Assembly (NCBI RefSeq): GCF_007565055.1
Contig: NC_044559.1
Span: 37,063,546 to 37,127,545 of the forward strand
Length of the DNA stretch: 64,000 nt
Direction: 5' to 3'
Source: Rhinopithecus roxellana
Taxonomy: Eukaryota; Chordata; Mammalia; Primates; Cercopithecidae
This document shows positions 46,670 to 59,339 of this stretch, one piece after another (the first letter of the stretch is position 1; every line of letters begins with the position of its first letter). The position numbers and the translations under genes are program-made. Below the pieces are notes generated by a model, which searched no databases, was not told the DNA's origin, and worked only from the letters and a program-made list of their open reading frames with translations.

Positions 46670-47627
46670 CAGGTTTTCTTAAGTGGACTCTGCCTGCATA
46701 GGTAGATTTCTGACCCTCAGTAGTCATGGAGGGTTTCACACTACATTCAGAATTTATAAGCTTTCAACCAGGGAGACGCGCACAGGTGTAAACTCTGAGG
46801 ATCTTGTCTTCTATCTGGAAATGGCAGGCATAACTTCAATTACACAGGAAAATGCATTTAGATCAGCTCCAAGTCTGTGCAGTCTCTAAGTTCTTGTTCC
46901 CCCAAAGTGGGTACCCCATTGGCCTCTGTATAAAGGAAAAGGTCAGTTTCTGGCCTTGTCTCCATGGAGTCCCATTGGCTAAAGCTGGAAGCAGCGCCTC
47001 TCAGGCTCAATTCGATTGGCATAACTGGAGGAACTGATGAGTCCAAGTAAGAATGTGCAGCCACATCCTCACAGGGGATGCTCTGAGAAAATGCCTTCTC
47101 TCCCGTTAAACATCTTCCCAGCCCCCAGAGGCACTCAGCACTCCAGAGGCTTAGCAGTCCACACACAGGACTCTAAAGACTCTGCTTACATTGCGTGTTA
47201 ACAAGCTTCCTACAGAGCTGTCTGGGTGCGCAGGAAAGCCCTACAGCAGCAGAGGCTGAGCAGAGAGGCTCTGGAGCTCCACCCAAACCTGGCACGGGCC
47301 ACTGTCAGCTCTGTGAGTCTGATTAGCAGAACCAAAGGATTGCATATAGGTTTGAGATCTCTTTAAATCGTACACCAAATGAGATGAGGGCCAGAGTGTG
47401 TTGGCTGTCTAGACTGGATAGGGTCAACAACAGACGTCATCAGGCTTAGAGTTCAGAACCTCTCACAGTGGGCCTGCTGTTGAAAGAGGGACACAGCCTG
47501 GGATGCAGACCTGTGAACTTCTGGCTAGTTGCATGCTGCTGAGTCCTGTATGCAGTGTGAACTTCCTGTGACCACTGAGGGTCAGAAATCTACCTCTGCA
47601 GATCCAGAGTCTACTTAAGAAAATCTG
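46670..47627. mobile_element. hAT-like DNA transposon with long terminal inverted repeats
   Basis: 958-bp unit. The left end 'caggttttcttaagtggact' and the reverse complement of the right end 'cagattttcttaagtagact' open terminal inverted repeats of about 76-78 bp (left 46670-46750, right 47546-47627), roughly 85% identical, including a perfect 'ggtagatttctgaccctcag'. Flanking 8-mers 'tatcttaa' (46662-46669) and 'catcttaa' (47628-47635) match at 7 of 8, the target-duplication length of hAT transposons, which also start with CAG. The interior has no transposase-like frame (largest 102 aa, minus strand), so this is a non-autonomous or decayed copy. The termini do not match the MER5, MER20, Charlie or Tip100 ends I know. 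Confidence 0.7.
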
Positions 47628-47635
47628 CATCTTAA

Positions 47636-50600
47636 AACCCACTTTGGAAGCCTGAGAAACCTGTTATTTCCACATTTTAAAGGCTTTTATCCCCAGCATT
47701 TCTGAAAACATCATCAAGCTATCACTGCTGTGCTAGTCAGGTATGCTAAATGCAAACAGATAAAATTACAGGGCATCCCCTGCTTTCAACTATCACAAAA
47801 AAAGTCCTTACACACTTTAAATGCTGTTTCAGTTGCTGCAAAGTGGGACGTCCCAGGAAAATTAAAAGGAAAAAATAAACCCCAAACTCCTGAGACTTTG
47901 TAAGGTATAAGGTAAATTAGAAACTGGAAGACCACCTTTTATCCCTGAGTTACAAACTGGTAAAATGAAGGGTGCAGTAATAGAAGGGCTGGCACAGTGT
48001 TCAGGGGCCCTTCAGTGAACCTCACAGCCCTGATGATTATGAGAAATGCAGAGAGCTGACAAAGAGCTCAGCCAGCCAGTACCTATGCAGACACCATGCC
48101 TTACAGTTTGTGGTTTTAACATAATATGCCTTTTAAAAAGAGATGAAGAAGAGAAGATGCATTTCATTTTTCAAAACATCAATTTGAACTATTCTTACAG
48201 TATGTCGAAAAATGAATTATTTAATCCTTTTTAAGAAAAGGTGTTTCTTAACTCTAATTTATAGCTATAAGGTTTAGGGGAAGCTGCCTGACTCTGAGTT
48301 GGGGGAAACACCACCACCGAAATACAGCACACCTCAAGGTTTTCATCTTGAGAACGGGAAGATGAAAATCATACTAGAGAAGCCTGTCCCCAAACCAAGC
48401 GCCTTCCCTACATTCTGGAAAACCAGGGAAACCTGTTATTTAGGCACATGAAGCCTCATCTCTCCAGCAGTCGTTGCTCTCATATTATAAAAGTGTCACT
48501 GGTGGTAATCCCCAAGTCCAGGCACGTAGCATAAATGAATTTCCAGGGCACTGTAACTATGGGAGGCCAGACCTCGCCAGTCCCTGGCACCAGAGGGTTA
48601 ATAAATGCATTAGATGCTGTTAACCTCTGTTACCTGGAGTCAGAGCAGTGCCTCTCCTGCTTTTTACCCCAGTGATTAGCATTTGGAAAGCCTGCCGGGG
48701 TGCCAGCAGCTTTTCTGTGCAGAACGCAGAGATGCACACATCATTTATAGCTCTCAGTCCAGTCCCCACGCGGGTTCTGCCCACAGCAGGCTCTCCCCAA
48801 GCTCTGGGGACAGGTCAGGCTTGTGAGCAGCATGCTCACTCTGATTATGGAATTGGAGGCTTAAAAGCGCACTCGCCCGGAGCCTGGCCTTTGCTGCCCC
48901 AAGACTCCATTTCTGTAGAGAAGCCAGTGTTTAATCTCCAGATTTTAGGCAGCTGTCAGCCAGCAGGGCATGGAACATTTCTCTGTTCTCCTCCACGCAT
49001 AAGAAAAGCCAGTTTCTGCTCTACCTCCAGAAAATAAAACCAGGGGAAGTTGCCCAATCCAATAGCAACAGACTGTCCGGGGTGCAGCCAGATAGTCATA
49101 ATTAATGATGCTCTGGTTCTTTTCTTCCTTGCTTTACTGATTAGAGAGATTTGCTATATTAGGAACCTGTTTGCTTAATGACAGAATACAAGCAATAAAC
49201 AGAGAAATACACAGACTGTAAAATGCAATCAACTTTGCTCTCCAGCACTCACTAAGTACCTAGCTGCATCTATCACACTTGTCAATACCCGTTTATTAGC
49301 ATACGAGTCTCTTCTGCAGCACAAACTGGACCTTTGCTAGGGAAAACCACTGTATGAGTTTTTCACACAACAGTCCAGAAGCAGAAGTCCAGAACTCAAA
49401 GCCATTTCTCAGTTTAAATCTACATATTTTATGCTCCCTTGTAAGACAAGCCATGGAAAGAAGAGTATGTACTTAATTGAGGTTAACTGAGCAGAGGAAC
49501 TGGCTACCAAGTAAGCATCATTCACATTGTATTTTAGTCAGATAGACTCACCTGCTTATAGACTTCAATAGGTAATACTATATAACAATTCTATTGTGTA
49601 CATGATACCAATTTGCGCAAATTAATTTCTGTACATATAAAGAAGACACAAAAAAGAAGCTCCTTGCTAGTGAATCCAAGCTAAGTAATGGTGGCCCACC
49701 CAGTGGTCTGGAGCCTTTTTTTTGTTTTCTTTGACTTTTGGATTTTGCCTATTGACGTCTGGGATTGCTGGGAGAAGTTTTATTGCTGGTCTCGTCCCAA
49801 GCAGTTGGCCAGCCTTTCTAAAACGTCTGGCACTGTCTATTTTGAAACTCACCTTCCTGGAGGTTTGCTTTTCCTACAAACTTGGTAACAATCACTTGCA
49901 ACCACTGGTCTGAATAATGTCCAGTAAAGTCAGCTGCATAAAACAAGTGGACACATAAATAAAGCCTGCTCTGAGCCTGTGGGCTTGGGCATTTTTCTTC
50001 CAGAGCCTGAGTTCAGCAAGGAAGGGATGCATTTCCTCCAAATTGAATTCTGCCAAGCCCCACGGACCCTGGCCCAGGCCAGGAAGAAAACCAGGCGCTG
50101 TGAGGGCAGCCAGGATGAGTTTGGGCAAGCGTGCTTCTGAGAAGGGGCTGGAGTAGCCCTGGGTGGCTCTTCTACCACTGAGCCTGAGACTGTCTGGTCT
50201 CCTCTGTCTGCTCCCCCTGAAGATGCTTTGTCTCTGTGTTGCCTGAACCTCAGCCAGAGGCTTTCATTACATTAAGCTCTTAGAAGGCCTTGTAAAGATA
50301 TTTCACTCAGCGCAAGTTTCAGGAAGGCTCGGGGTGCCAAGTTTCGTTAGTCTGGGCAGGGCGAGTCGCAGGATGAGGGACCTGCAGTCATACTTTCTTA
50401 CTCAGAGGAGGCATAGCTCAGACAGGTTGGGCTACGTTTAGGTGAAGCCTCCAATAATGGGTGCATAGCGAGTTGAAATAAAGCCAGATTCCAGATGTGT
50501 GTGTTTGGGTGTGGGGATCCTAGCCTTGAAGCTGACAGACAGGCTCTAGTAGCAAAGGTCTTAGATTCCTGGCACCAATGGGACAGTCAGAGTTGAACTG

Positions 50601-51431
50601 TGCAATTTAGTTTGAGCTTAGTGCCAAGCCTAGATCAGAAACCCTCTTCTTCGACCTGATTGGGGACTGGGCCCCTAGGTGGTCAATTGGGAAATTAAAT
50701 GAAAGAATAAAATCACTTAGAAATGGTATATCTATATGAAACTTTAACATCTAAATATCATTCCTTTACTGATTTTTGGATTATACGACCAGGACCACCT
50801 TTATTCTATTTTTTTTTAAAGAGTCTATTGATTGGAGTTCCCTGGCTTATGTTTTGCATAAGCCACGTCTATAATTCCTGGTCTACAGTTCCCGGTTGCA
50901 GTTTCCTTAAAACAGGAGTGACGTTTGACACTCGCAGAAGAATCTCAGTACACAATATTCCTGTGTTTTTATAATTGCCCTCGGTCCTTTATAGTCATCT
51001 CACCCACACCTAATCCAAAGGCTTTTTTTTTGTTTTTAGGAATTTGCCTTTTCAGATATATTCAACTTAGTGTGCATTGAAGGGATTACCCTTTTTTTTG
51101 GGCTCCTATTTCAGTGATTTACATAATATTTAGCAAATGATGTAAGCAAAAATACCAACTACAACCAGCACAAAAGGGCATAAGAACAAATACAGTTGAT
51201 GCTTGTTAAGACTGCATCCCAACTGGAGAGAGTGAGGGGCACTTGTGGGCAGAAGAAGCGAAGCCTGCTAGTGTGGTCCGTGCAGTGAGTCTTGTGCAGT
51301 AGCCAGTATGTTTGCAGGGGAAGGGACAGGTTGGCTTCTATGGTGAGCTGGCTAAATGAGTGTCAGTTAAGAGAACTTCTGGTACAATTTAGAACTTGCT
51401 CCTGGTACTGGCTTGATTGATATGGTATGGT
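47636..51431. other. Repeat-poor block, no gene seen
   Basis: I recognise no repeats over 3.8 kb. A 129-aa plus frame at 48648-49037 runs to near an 'aataaaa' at 49030 but has no recognisable domain and no clear start context, so it is not called as a gene. Other frames are short and overlap each other. Confidence 0.4.
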
Positions 51432-51447
51432 AAAAAGAGCACAGGCT

Positions 51448-51758
51448 GGCCAGGCGTGGTGGCTCACGCCTGTAATCCCAGCACTTTGGAAGGCCGAGGC
51501 GGGTGGATCATGAGGTCAGGAGTTTGAGACCAGCCTGGCCAGCATGGTGAAAATCCATCTCTACTAAAAATGCATCTCTACTAAAAATATAAAAAAATTA
51601 GCTGGGCATGGTGGCACACACCTGTAATCCCAGCTACTTAGGAGGCTGAGGCAGGAGAATTGCTTGATTCCAGGAGGCGGAGGTTGCAGTGAGTCGAGAT
51701 CGCACCACTGCACTCCAGCCTGGGTGATAGAGAGAGACTCGTCTCCAAAAAAAAAAAA
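51448..51758 (+). mobile_element. AluS-type SINE
   Basis: Sense Alu with 'ggagtttgagaccagcctggcc' and an A17 tail. Target duplication 'aaaaagagcacaggct' (51432-51447) and 'aaaaagagcacaggtt' (51759-51774). Contains a 17-bp tandem duplication, 'catctctactaaaaatg' at 51556-51572 and 'catctctactaaaaata' at 51573-51589. Confidence 0.96.
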
Positions 51759-51774
51759 AAAAAGAGCACAGGTT

Positions 51775-53055
51775 ACAAGGTTCCTAGTCCTAGCTTTCCA
51801 ACCATCATCCATGATTCCAATCATTCCTGCCCTACTGTCTAAATCACAGGGTTGTGAAAATCTAATGTGATACTCTAGATGGAAGTCCTTTCAAAATTCA
51901 AGTTTTTCTTAGCCTCTCTGTGGTTGATGGTCATTCTTTGATCAAGGCAAAAGTGGGAAAAATGCAAAACCTCACGCTAATTGGGCTTGTGAACACTGTA
52001 TTGAAGAGAACCAGCTTGTGATCATCTGTGATTCCTCAGATTTGAAAATGAATGCAATGAAAGAGACACAGTCCAGTAAGATATATCAACAGTCCTCCAT
52101 TAGCTAAGCATTCCCTCGGGCTTCCCTGTCAGTCTCCAGCGCACCATAAAAGGATGCCTGCAGCTTTGCACTTGTAATTTAACACTAATGGCAAGATGGC
52201 AAGGAGTGTTGCGTGCAGACTCTGTCTACAGCATGGAGCTTCACAGGGTGCCCTAGCTGGGCTTACTTCTTCTTTTCATACCTTCACAGGATCACCTTAC
52301 ATCTCTTTTGCTTTTACCCACGCTGGGGCAAACACAGGTTGCAGAAATACATTAGAGAACTGTTTGTTTTCATTCATGGTTAGCTTGCTTGATTAGTAAA
52401 ATATTCAGACAAGAAGCAATTATGAGCTGCATTTTAGAAAATTATGCGCAATTAACAATAAGATAATGACAAAAATGTGTGAAAGACATTTTGAAGACGT
52501 TGTGGTTTGGGGTGAGGGTGGCTGTTTTGTATAGCGAACATTCAGCATTAATGGTATAAAGCAACTAGGAGGGACGGCCCTAAAATGAAACATTTGTTTT
52601 CTCAGAATGTGCAGTTGGGAATGCAAATGTGCAAGAGCAACAGAAAAGATTCATTGTTGTCCCTGATGAGAAGTGCATGAAGCCTATCTCATCAGACACA
52701 CATCCTCATCACCATCAGATAATATTTATTAAGGCTCTCATTCTCCTGTGCATTTATGTGCAGCTGAGTGCGGCCCCGTAATGGCTCTGTGACTTATGGT
52801 GGTAACTAAGGTTTGATATAAAACACCATGGTTTGGAGACATAACGGACGAGGGGCTTTTGTTCATCCTCTGGTTCAGAAGATGGAACATGGTTGGTGCT
52901 GCAAAAAAACAAGGTAAAAGCAAAGAACCTTTAAAAATTTTTTAGAATATGTGCTTTTAGAGAAAAATATTCTCGAAAGTATAGGGAAAACAGGTAGATG
53001 AACAGTGATGATGACTGTGATCATTACTATCACAAATAGCCTTCACCGATGATGG
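51775..53055. other. Unique sequence, no gene seen
   Basis: No repeat recognised. AT-rich. Frames of up to 68 aa only. Confidence 0.4.
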
Positions 53056-53232
53056 TCTGATCTGCCTGTTACCAAATACACCCATCGCTGAAACAACTTT
53101 CTTTCTGAGGGGGACACTCCCCTTTTATATGGGTCAGGAACAGGGGTTCTGAGAGGTGATGACTTGCTCAGGTTTCCACAGCTTGAAGAGGCTGTGCTGA
53201 GATTTGAACCCAGTCACTCTGACTCTAAAAAT
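53056..53232 (-). repeat. MIR SINE, antisense
   Basis: 'ggaacaggggttctgagaggtgatgacttgctcaggtttccacagcttgaagaggctgtgctgagatttgaacccagtcactctgactct' is antisense MIR in order. Confidence 0.8.
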
Positions 53233-53244
53233 CAATGCATATTG

Positions 53245-53400
53245 ACTCCATGCTAGATACACTGTTCATTATCTCCCAGATCTTACATCAACCCTCAGAA
53301 ACAGCTCATCATCCTGGTGACAGCTAAGGAAGGTTCTGAGAGGTGCAGTCATAAGCCCAGGCTCACACAGCCAGCATGGACAGAGACAGCTCAGGCAGTG
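53245..53400 (-). repeat. Second MIR-like fragment, antisense
   Basis: 'ttctgagaggtgcagtcataagcccaggctcacacagccagcatggacagagac' repeats the antisense MIR order immediately after the previous copy. More diverged. Confidence 0.55.
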
Positions 53401-54409
53401 CAGAATCAACAGAGTCTGAAAAGGAATACAGAGCCCAAGGGTGTCCTCCCAAGCTTCATCCCAGAAACCAGGAGCAACTTCTGCAAATGCAGTTTCTGTA
53501 GGAAGTCAGAGGTCAAGCCAGGCCAGGAGGCTTCTGCTCCTCCGAGACGCCAGTGGTGAGTGCCTCTCTGAGGTCCCTGCAGCGGAGGGGCAGGCAGGGG
53601 ACAGCCACCCTGGGGGAAACTCCCAAAATGTCAACTCAATGTCCACTGTCTTGAGTTTTCTCTCTAGACAGTCTCATTTCCTTGGGTTTGAAATATAAGG
53701 GGCAGAGAGGAGGGATGCTCTTGGTTGAATTTTACCCAATAAGAGAACCAGGGTTGTTTGCTTCCACATAAGGGAGTTCCATGGTTCAAGAACAGGCAGA
53801 ACCTATTATTCAGGGGAACATGGTTGGCTAGAAGTCCTAAGGATAAAAGGTCAGTACGGGATATAAGAAATTGGATTTATTTATAGTATGTGATCTAAGT
53901 GTGCTCAGAGGTATTCTCACAGGTTGCCCAGAACAAGAAGCATATTTATAGCTAAGATGGTGCAGACATCCTATTCCTTTTTATTAAGCATGTTTATTAC
54001 CCAGCAATTGGGTTAAGCAATTGTCCAAGGGCTGAATTACTGTCCTTCTGATGGGCTGACCTCAGTGCCCTCTGGACCACAGGTGCAGGTGGCCTAATGG
54101 CTTTTCCCATAATGCACTGAGGAGGACCTTGTCTTCCCATCCCCTCTCTAAGCCTTTCTCATTTTTTGAGAATAGTGGTTTAAAAAAAAAAGTGCTTAGG
54201 AGAAGACATCATAAATGGGTGATCAAATAATTGGGGATCAAATAATTGGTCTATTTTTGCAAGGTAGCACACATATATGATGCTCAAGTTCACTTCTCAG
54301 ATGAATTTTGGGGTAAAGGTCACTGGATGCCACCTCAGCATGGGCTCCTCCTATGTCATCATCAGCAAAGACCGCCCAGGAGAATAAAATAATGGTATAA
54401 ATAGTTACC
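53401..54409. other. Unique sequence, no gene seen
   Basis: No gene recognised. A small tandem duplication of 'gatcaaataattgg' lies at 54221-54234 and 54236-54249. Confidence 0.4.
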
Positions 54410-54560
54410 GTCCTGGAGGCTGAGTTACTGTGATGAAGGGTTTTAATTTGTTTAATAATTATAACACTCCTAGGCAGTAGCATTTATCATTCTCATATTT
54501 TAGGTGATAAATCCAAGGACCAAAGAGATTAAGCTACTCTCCATCTTAGCCCGCAGAGGG
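54410..54560 (-). repeat. MIR-like fragment, antisense
   Basis: 'ttaataattataacactcctaggcagtagcatttatcattctcatattttaggtgataaatccaaggaccaaagagattaagctac' resembles the antisense MIR core. Confidence 0.65.
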
Positions 54561-57500
54561 TTTGAATTTTATTGTAGCAAGAGGCCTGGCCCTTCAGTAT
54601 CTTCTCCTAAGTACAACAGCCTCCTTTTCTTAAAAAAATCAACATTGGAAACTAACCACCCTGTACTTCTTTGCATGATCACTTGTCAGGCATTAGTACA
54701 ACTGATGCTGTATTTTGCTTGAGCTCTATTATCTTAAAGTGAGTGTTGGACTGGAGCAAAACAAAGGATGGTATTGCCTCCATTCTCCATGGGAACACAA
54801 AATCACTAAATGCTGTCCATTACCTAGTACTAACATAGTACTGGGGTACTATAACATAGTACTGGGGTGTTCTGGGGCGAGGAGTAAGAGGAGACAACAG
54901 CTGAAGCACAGAGCTAATGCCCGTCTAGGCAGCAAGAATGTCTTCCAGTTGCGGCATCTTTGCTGAGATGACTGAAACCTGCCAAAAGATATCCAAAAGA
55001 CAGACACGGACAACTTTACATTGGTGTCCCAAGGAACACCAAATTTCCACAGAAACACCCTGGAGCCAAGCTGACAAAGATGGGTCAGACGACTACAGAA
55101 CTGAATGAGAAACAGAAAAAAGGAAGCCTGTGTCATTTCAGGGTGATAGAACAAAGGGGTTCTAGGCGCTGCAGGTGACCTCTTCTCAAAGTATTTACCA
55201 GGTGGAGAGTTCAAAATCAGCCTGCCCTTTGTTTACATAAAGGTACCACTGCTTATAGTAGAGTGGTAATGGGCTGTGAACCCCAGGTCACCAGACTGCA
55301 CCTCAGAGAGGAAACAGCCCAGCCACATGGGCCTTCCTTTGACCTTTTCCATTTCTGTGTAGCAGAAACAGGCTCTGAGCCAGAGCTGGTTCACTCAATA
55401 ATCACACTGTATCCAAGGGTCCTGGGACCTAATTCCCCATGATGTGCTCCCTAAGCTATGTGATAACTGTGTTTGTATCCCTGGGCCACCTCTTTCACTG
55501 GCTTTTGTTGCCTGAAAATATACCCATGGCAAATTCCAGAAATATAAATAGCATGAACTATAATTCCAATGACAATGAGATCATGCCTTCTCCCAGATGC
55601 TATAATATATGATAACACTTGTATTACTAGTAACGAGAATATATAATTAAATGATCAGGTAGGGCTCCCTTTCTGCTATCCACTTTATAGAATAGTAAAC
55701 TATGAGTTATTTGGAGGCATTCATAAGAGACTTTATAAGAGTTAGGAGCTGGGGTTCAGGCAGTGTGATCAAGAGGCCATCTGTAAAATGAAAATCTTCT
55801 CTGGAGAGAACCAATTTATCGCCTGTTTAAGCTGGAATTCTCCTGGCCTCACTGGTGTTCACCTAGTGCTTGGAAAATAGGCTTATTCTAGCTATAGGAG
55901 ATTAGGGATAAAAGAGTTTTTAAAAAGAGAAAAATTATAATTTAGAGATACTGCACTGTGTGTGCTTAATTGAGAGGGCATCTGGCTACATTGCTGCAGA
56001 GAAAAATAGATCCCATGACCTGCCTTTGTTGAAAAGGTGACATCTGGGTTCATTAAAGGTGTGCCATAGATTTTGATAAAAGCTATTTTTCTAAGTCATT
56101 AAATTGGTTTTTAGGAACTTTACACTCTCCTTCATTTGAACAATTATTAAACTATAAAATAGAATTGCACAATTGCTAAAACCGTAATCTGAAATTTTAC
56201 AGCCAGCTATAAAATGCTGTATTATTAAACTATACTGAAGATGCTCAAGCCCATTACAACTTTTAAAATGAATTATAAAACCCTTTACTGCTGATAAAAT
56301 AATCTTAAATTACAGTATTATGTATTCTAACAATATGTTGAACCAAAGTTTGCTACAATGCAAACATGCCAATCACAAAGAAATCAGTTTTTGAATTAAG
56401 TTTGCAGAAGCTGGCAATCTGATAACAGCTGCTTCAGCAAGGCAGCCCAGCACCTGATGTCTGCAGGCTGGGCAGGACAGCTTGTCCTCCATGGGAGCTG
56501 CCTTTTGCCAAGTTCCTGCAACCACAGGACTAAGAGTCAGCCTCTTGTTTTAAAGTCCCCACAAGGGACGCTTAGTAGGGACCCGGGGATCAAGAAAAGG
56601 CTTGCAGTAACGGCGCTGTTTTCCTTTAACATCTCCCCATGAGTGAGATTTTGTAAATGCAAAATGCTTAGTTACTGAACAGCTGCCACTTACATGTATG
56701 ATACCTACGATGTAGGGTGCCACACATACGTACCTATCATGAGGCCTGGCCCCCAAGATTAAATTCCTATTTTTTTGTACCGGTTATACCCTGCATGCAT
56801 CCATTTCCAATCGAGTTGAATACACAATTGAAAATGTAGTTGAGCATGCTGGCTTGTATGGCAGCCTTAACAGGGTAATACCCAGTTCTGAGCTCTGAAT
56901 TCAAGCACTTTCTTGGCTGAAGGGCTTTGAATAACTACTATTTAAGCAGTTATTACAACTGGTGTTTTTACAACAATCTCTTTCCTCCCAAGGCTGACGT
57001 GGGTGGATTCTGGGATTCAGCTTCCCTCTAAGCTCCTCTGCTGGCACTTGGAGCCAAGAAGATGAAGTCCAAGGAGGTCACTGGTAGCCTGTCCATGCTG
57101 GGAGCAGCAGGTTCACCACACAGGGCCTGGGACCACTTGGCAGCCTGGTCCAGAGCTCTGTGATGAAGCTTCCAGGAGGGCCCAGAAGAAAGTAGTCTGG
57201 GTGAGGGGCCCTGCAGCTTAACACTTCTGCTAAGGGAAGATCCCCCAACAGTTCATTCCTCCCAGAGTGGGGAAATAAACTCAGCCAGAGCAGGAGACCA
57301 TTACGCAGAGAAAACGCTGGGTATAGCCAAGGTTTGGATTTTTTCTATGTGACAAAAACAACAGCGGGTGCTAGAAAGCAGTCTGTATCACACAGAGACG
57401 ATGAAAACGTCACAAACACCATAAACCAAACACCACAAATAACATGCAGCCCCAAGACCATTCTCTTAGATAAAAGGCCCAGGCAATGGTATCCATGTTG

Positions 57501-57733
57501 CTACAGTCAGATTCTATGCCTGTGCTATGGGCTCAGTGTTGACATGTCTGGTGCTAGTTTTCTAATCCCATTCAATCCCACCCCTCTTAAAGCTCCTCTG
57601 TCCTCAAAGCCATGTGTGAGAAGCCTGACCATCGTTTGGCACAACACTTCCATCCACTAGGGTCGTTGGGCAAAAGTCTCCTTTGAGATGTTCTCTGCAG
57701 GGTCATCATCCAGCACGCTGGATACATAACAAC
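54561..57733. other. Unique, partly very AT-rich DNA; possible regulatory block
   Basis: No interspersed repeat recognised across 3.2 kb. A 21-base tandem duplication containing 'taacatagtactggggt' lies at 54831-54847 and 54852-54868. 55800-56400 is AT-rich and repeat-free. Frames reach 121 aa (54849-55214, minus) without a domain. Confidence 0.4.
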
Positions 57734-57966
57734 ACCAGAAGGTGATGGTGTGAGGATGAGACACCAGAGCTCTTTCTCTCCTCCGTGTGAGGATACAGCA
57801 GGAAGATGGCCATCTGCAACCTGGGAGAGAGCCCTCACTGGGAACGCAATCTGCCCACACCTTGACCTTGAACTTGCCAGCCTCCAGAGCTATGAGAAAT
57901 AAATTTCTGTTGCTTAAGCCACCCAGTCTACAGTATTTTGTTATGATAACCCAGATGGACAAAGAC
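57734..57966 (+). mobile_element. MLT1-type MaLR LTR, 3' part
   Basis: 'gtgtgaggatacagcaggaagatggccatctgcaacc', 'accttgaccttgaacttgccagcctccagagctatgagaaataaatttctgttgcttaagccacccagtctacagtattttgttatgataaccc' match the MLT1 LTR 3' half, including AATAAA. The 5' half is missing or too decayed. Confidence 0.88.
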
Positions 57967-58166
57967 AAGTAGTAACCACAGCTTCCCTTCCTTGTCCCTG
58001 CCTACACTACCTAGGAAAGATTTGGTCCATTGCACCAGTTTACACTTATATCTTCCTATGCTCCTTGCCACATAAGGAGGAAGAAACATGAGGATTCTCA
58101 AACACCCCCCATTTTCTTTGTTACTGTAAAGGAAAAGGGGGTCTCTGAGGCACCCTTCGCTTTGGG

Positions 58167-58378
58167 CAGTGATTGTCAAGCAGTTGCGCTTCTGCCCCCT
58201 GGAGACATTTGGCAATGTTGGAAGGACATTTTTGGCTGTCATAGTTGAGGAAAGGTGCTACTGGCATCTGGAAGGTAGAGGCCAGGGATGCTGCTAAATA
58301 CCCAGCAATGCACAGGACAGCCCCCTGTAACAATTATGGAGACCAAAATGTCAATAGTGCCAATGTCAAGGAAGCCTG
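58167..58378 (-). mobile_element. MER20 hAT-Charlie element, antisense
   Basis: 'ctggagacatttggcaatgttggaaggacatttttggctgtcatagttgagg', 'gtgctactggcatctggaaggtagaggccagggatgctgctaaatacccagcaatgcacaggacagcccc' follow antisense MER20 closely. Third copy of this family in the window. Confidence 0.92.
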
Positions 58379-58771
58379 GCCTGGAGGAACCATTCAACTC
58401 ATAGGCAAGAGGTTACTAAACAATCCTCCCTGAAATCAACAGGGTTGGCATAGGGGTGTGCAGCCCACCTTCAGCAGAGAATAATACCAGGGAAAGCAAG
58501 TGACTTCCCATGGAGAAGCATCTATCTCCAGACTCCATTTCAAAACCCCCACTCTAACAAGACCTCATCCTTTGTCTTATCCATAACAAGTTCCACTCCA
58601 CACACTGGAGCTCCACAGGTCACAAAGACCAGAAAGCCTACTGGAAAACAGGCCCCATAAAGCAATGCCTCCTGAGTCCCATAACCCAACCTGATCCTTC
58701 AGCACTTCTCTGACACTGAAGGTGGGATGTAGCCAATTGCTGGGCCGAAAGCCCCTTGAAACTTACAACTA

Positions 58772-58985
58772 ATAAAAATTTACATAGTACCACTTTTGAG
58801 CTGGGCACCATTCTGAGCATGCTTTACACTCACAGACACATTTAATCTGCAAACACCCCAGGAAGCTCTTCTACTGTCACCTCCATGTTAAAGATGAGGA
58901 AACTGAGGCAGAAAAGATAAGAATTTCTCCAAAGTTTAATGGCTACTAAGTGGTAGAGTGCAAAATTTCAACTCCAGCATCCTTA
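58772..58985 (-). repeat. MIR SINE, antisense
   Basis: 'gctgggcaccattctgagcatgctttacactcacagacacatttaatctgcaaacaccccaggaagct', then 'ttaaagatgaggaaactgaggcagaaaagataag' give antisense MIR over about 210 bp. Confidence 0.88.
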
Positions 58986-59003
58986 TGAGAAGTTTCACAG
59001 TGC

Positions 59004-59142
59004 TACAAATGGAGTTCAGTGTACACTGCTTGGGTGATGGGTGCACCAAAATCTCACAAATCACCACTAAAGAACTTACTCATGTAACCAAATATGACCT
59101 GTTCCCAAAAAACCGATGGAAATAAAACATTTAAAAAATAAA
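59004..59142 (+). mobile_element. Short 5'-truncated L1PA/L1PB-type insertion
   Basis: 'gcttgggtgatgggtgcaccaaaatctcacaaatcaccactaaagaacttactcatgtaaccaaatatgacctgt..ccaaaaaaccgatggaaataaaa' is the last 130 bases of a primate L1 with A-rich tail. The perfect 16-bp target duplication 'agaagtttcacagtgc' at 58988-59003 and 59143-59158 proves retrotransposition. Only about 140 bp were copied. It landed at the edge of the antisense MIR. Confidence 0.93.
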
Positions 59143-59339
59143 AGAAGTTTCACAGTGCATCTCTAGAATCAAAATTATATTTTAAAACAACCAACTCTGA
59201 TGAGGCGTTGTTGCATAATTAAGAATTTGACTGGCTTTTGTCCTTGGTTCCTGAGAGATAACTTCTAAATCCTTGGAATTTCTTGAGTGCTAGGAGTGCC
59301 TATTATTCACGAGTTCTCCAGATCACACCTGAGTGTGCA

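Noticed and set aside
48648..49037. 129-aa plus-strand frame near an AATAAA-like motif
   Set aside because: No domain, no splice or promoter context; the hexamer lies at the end of the frame and not in a separate 3' tail.
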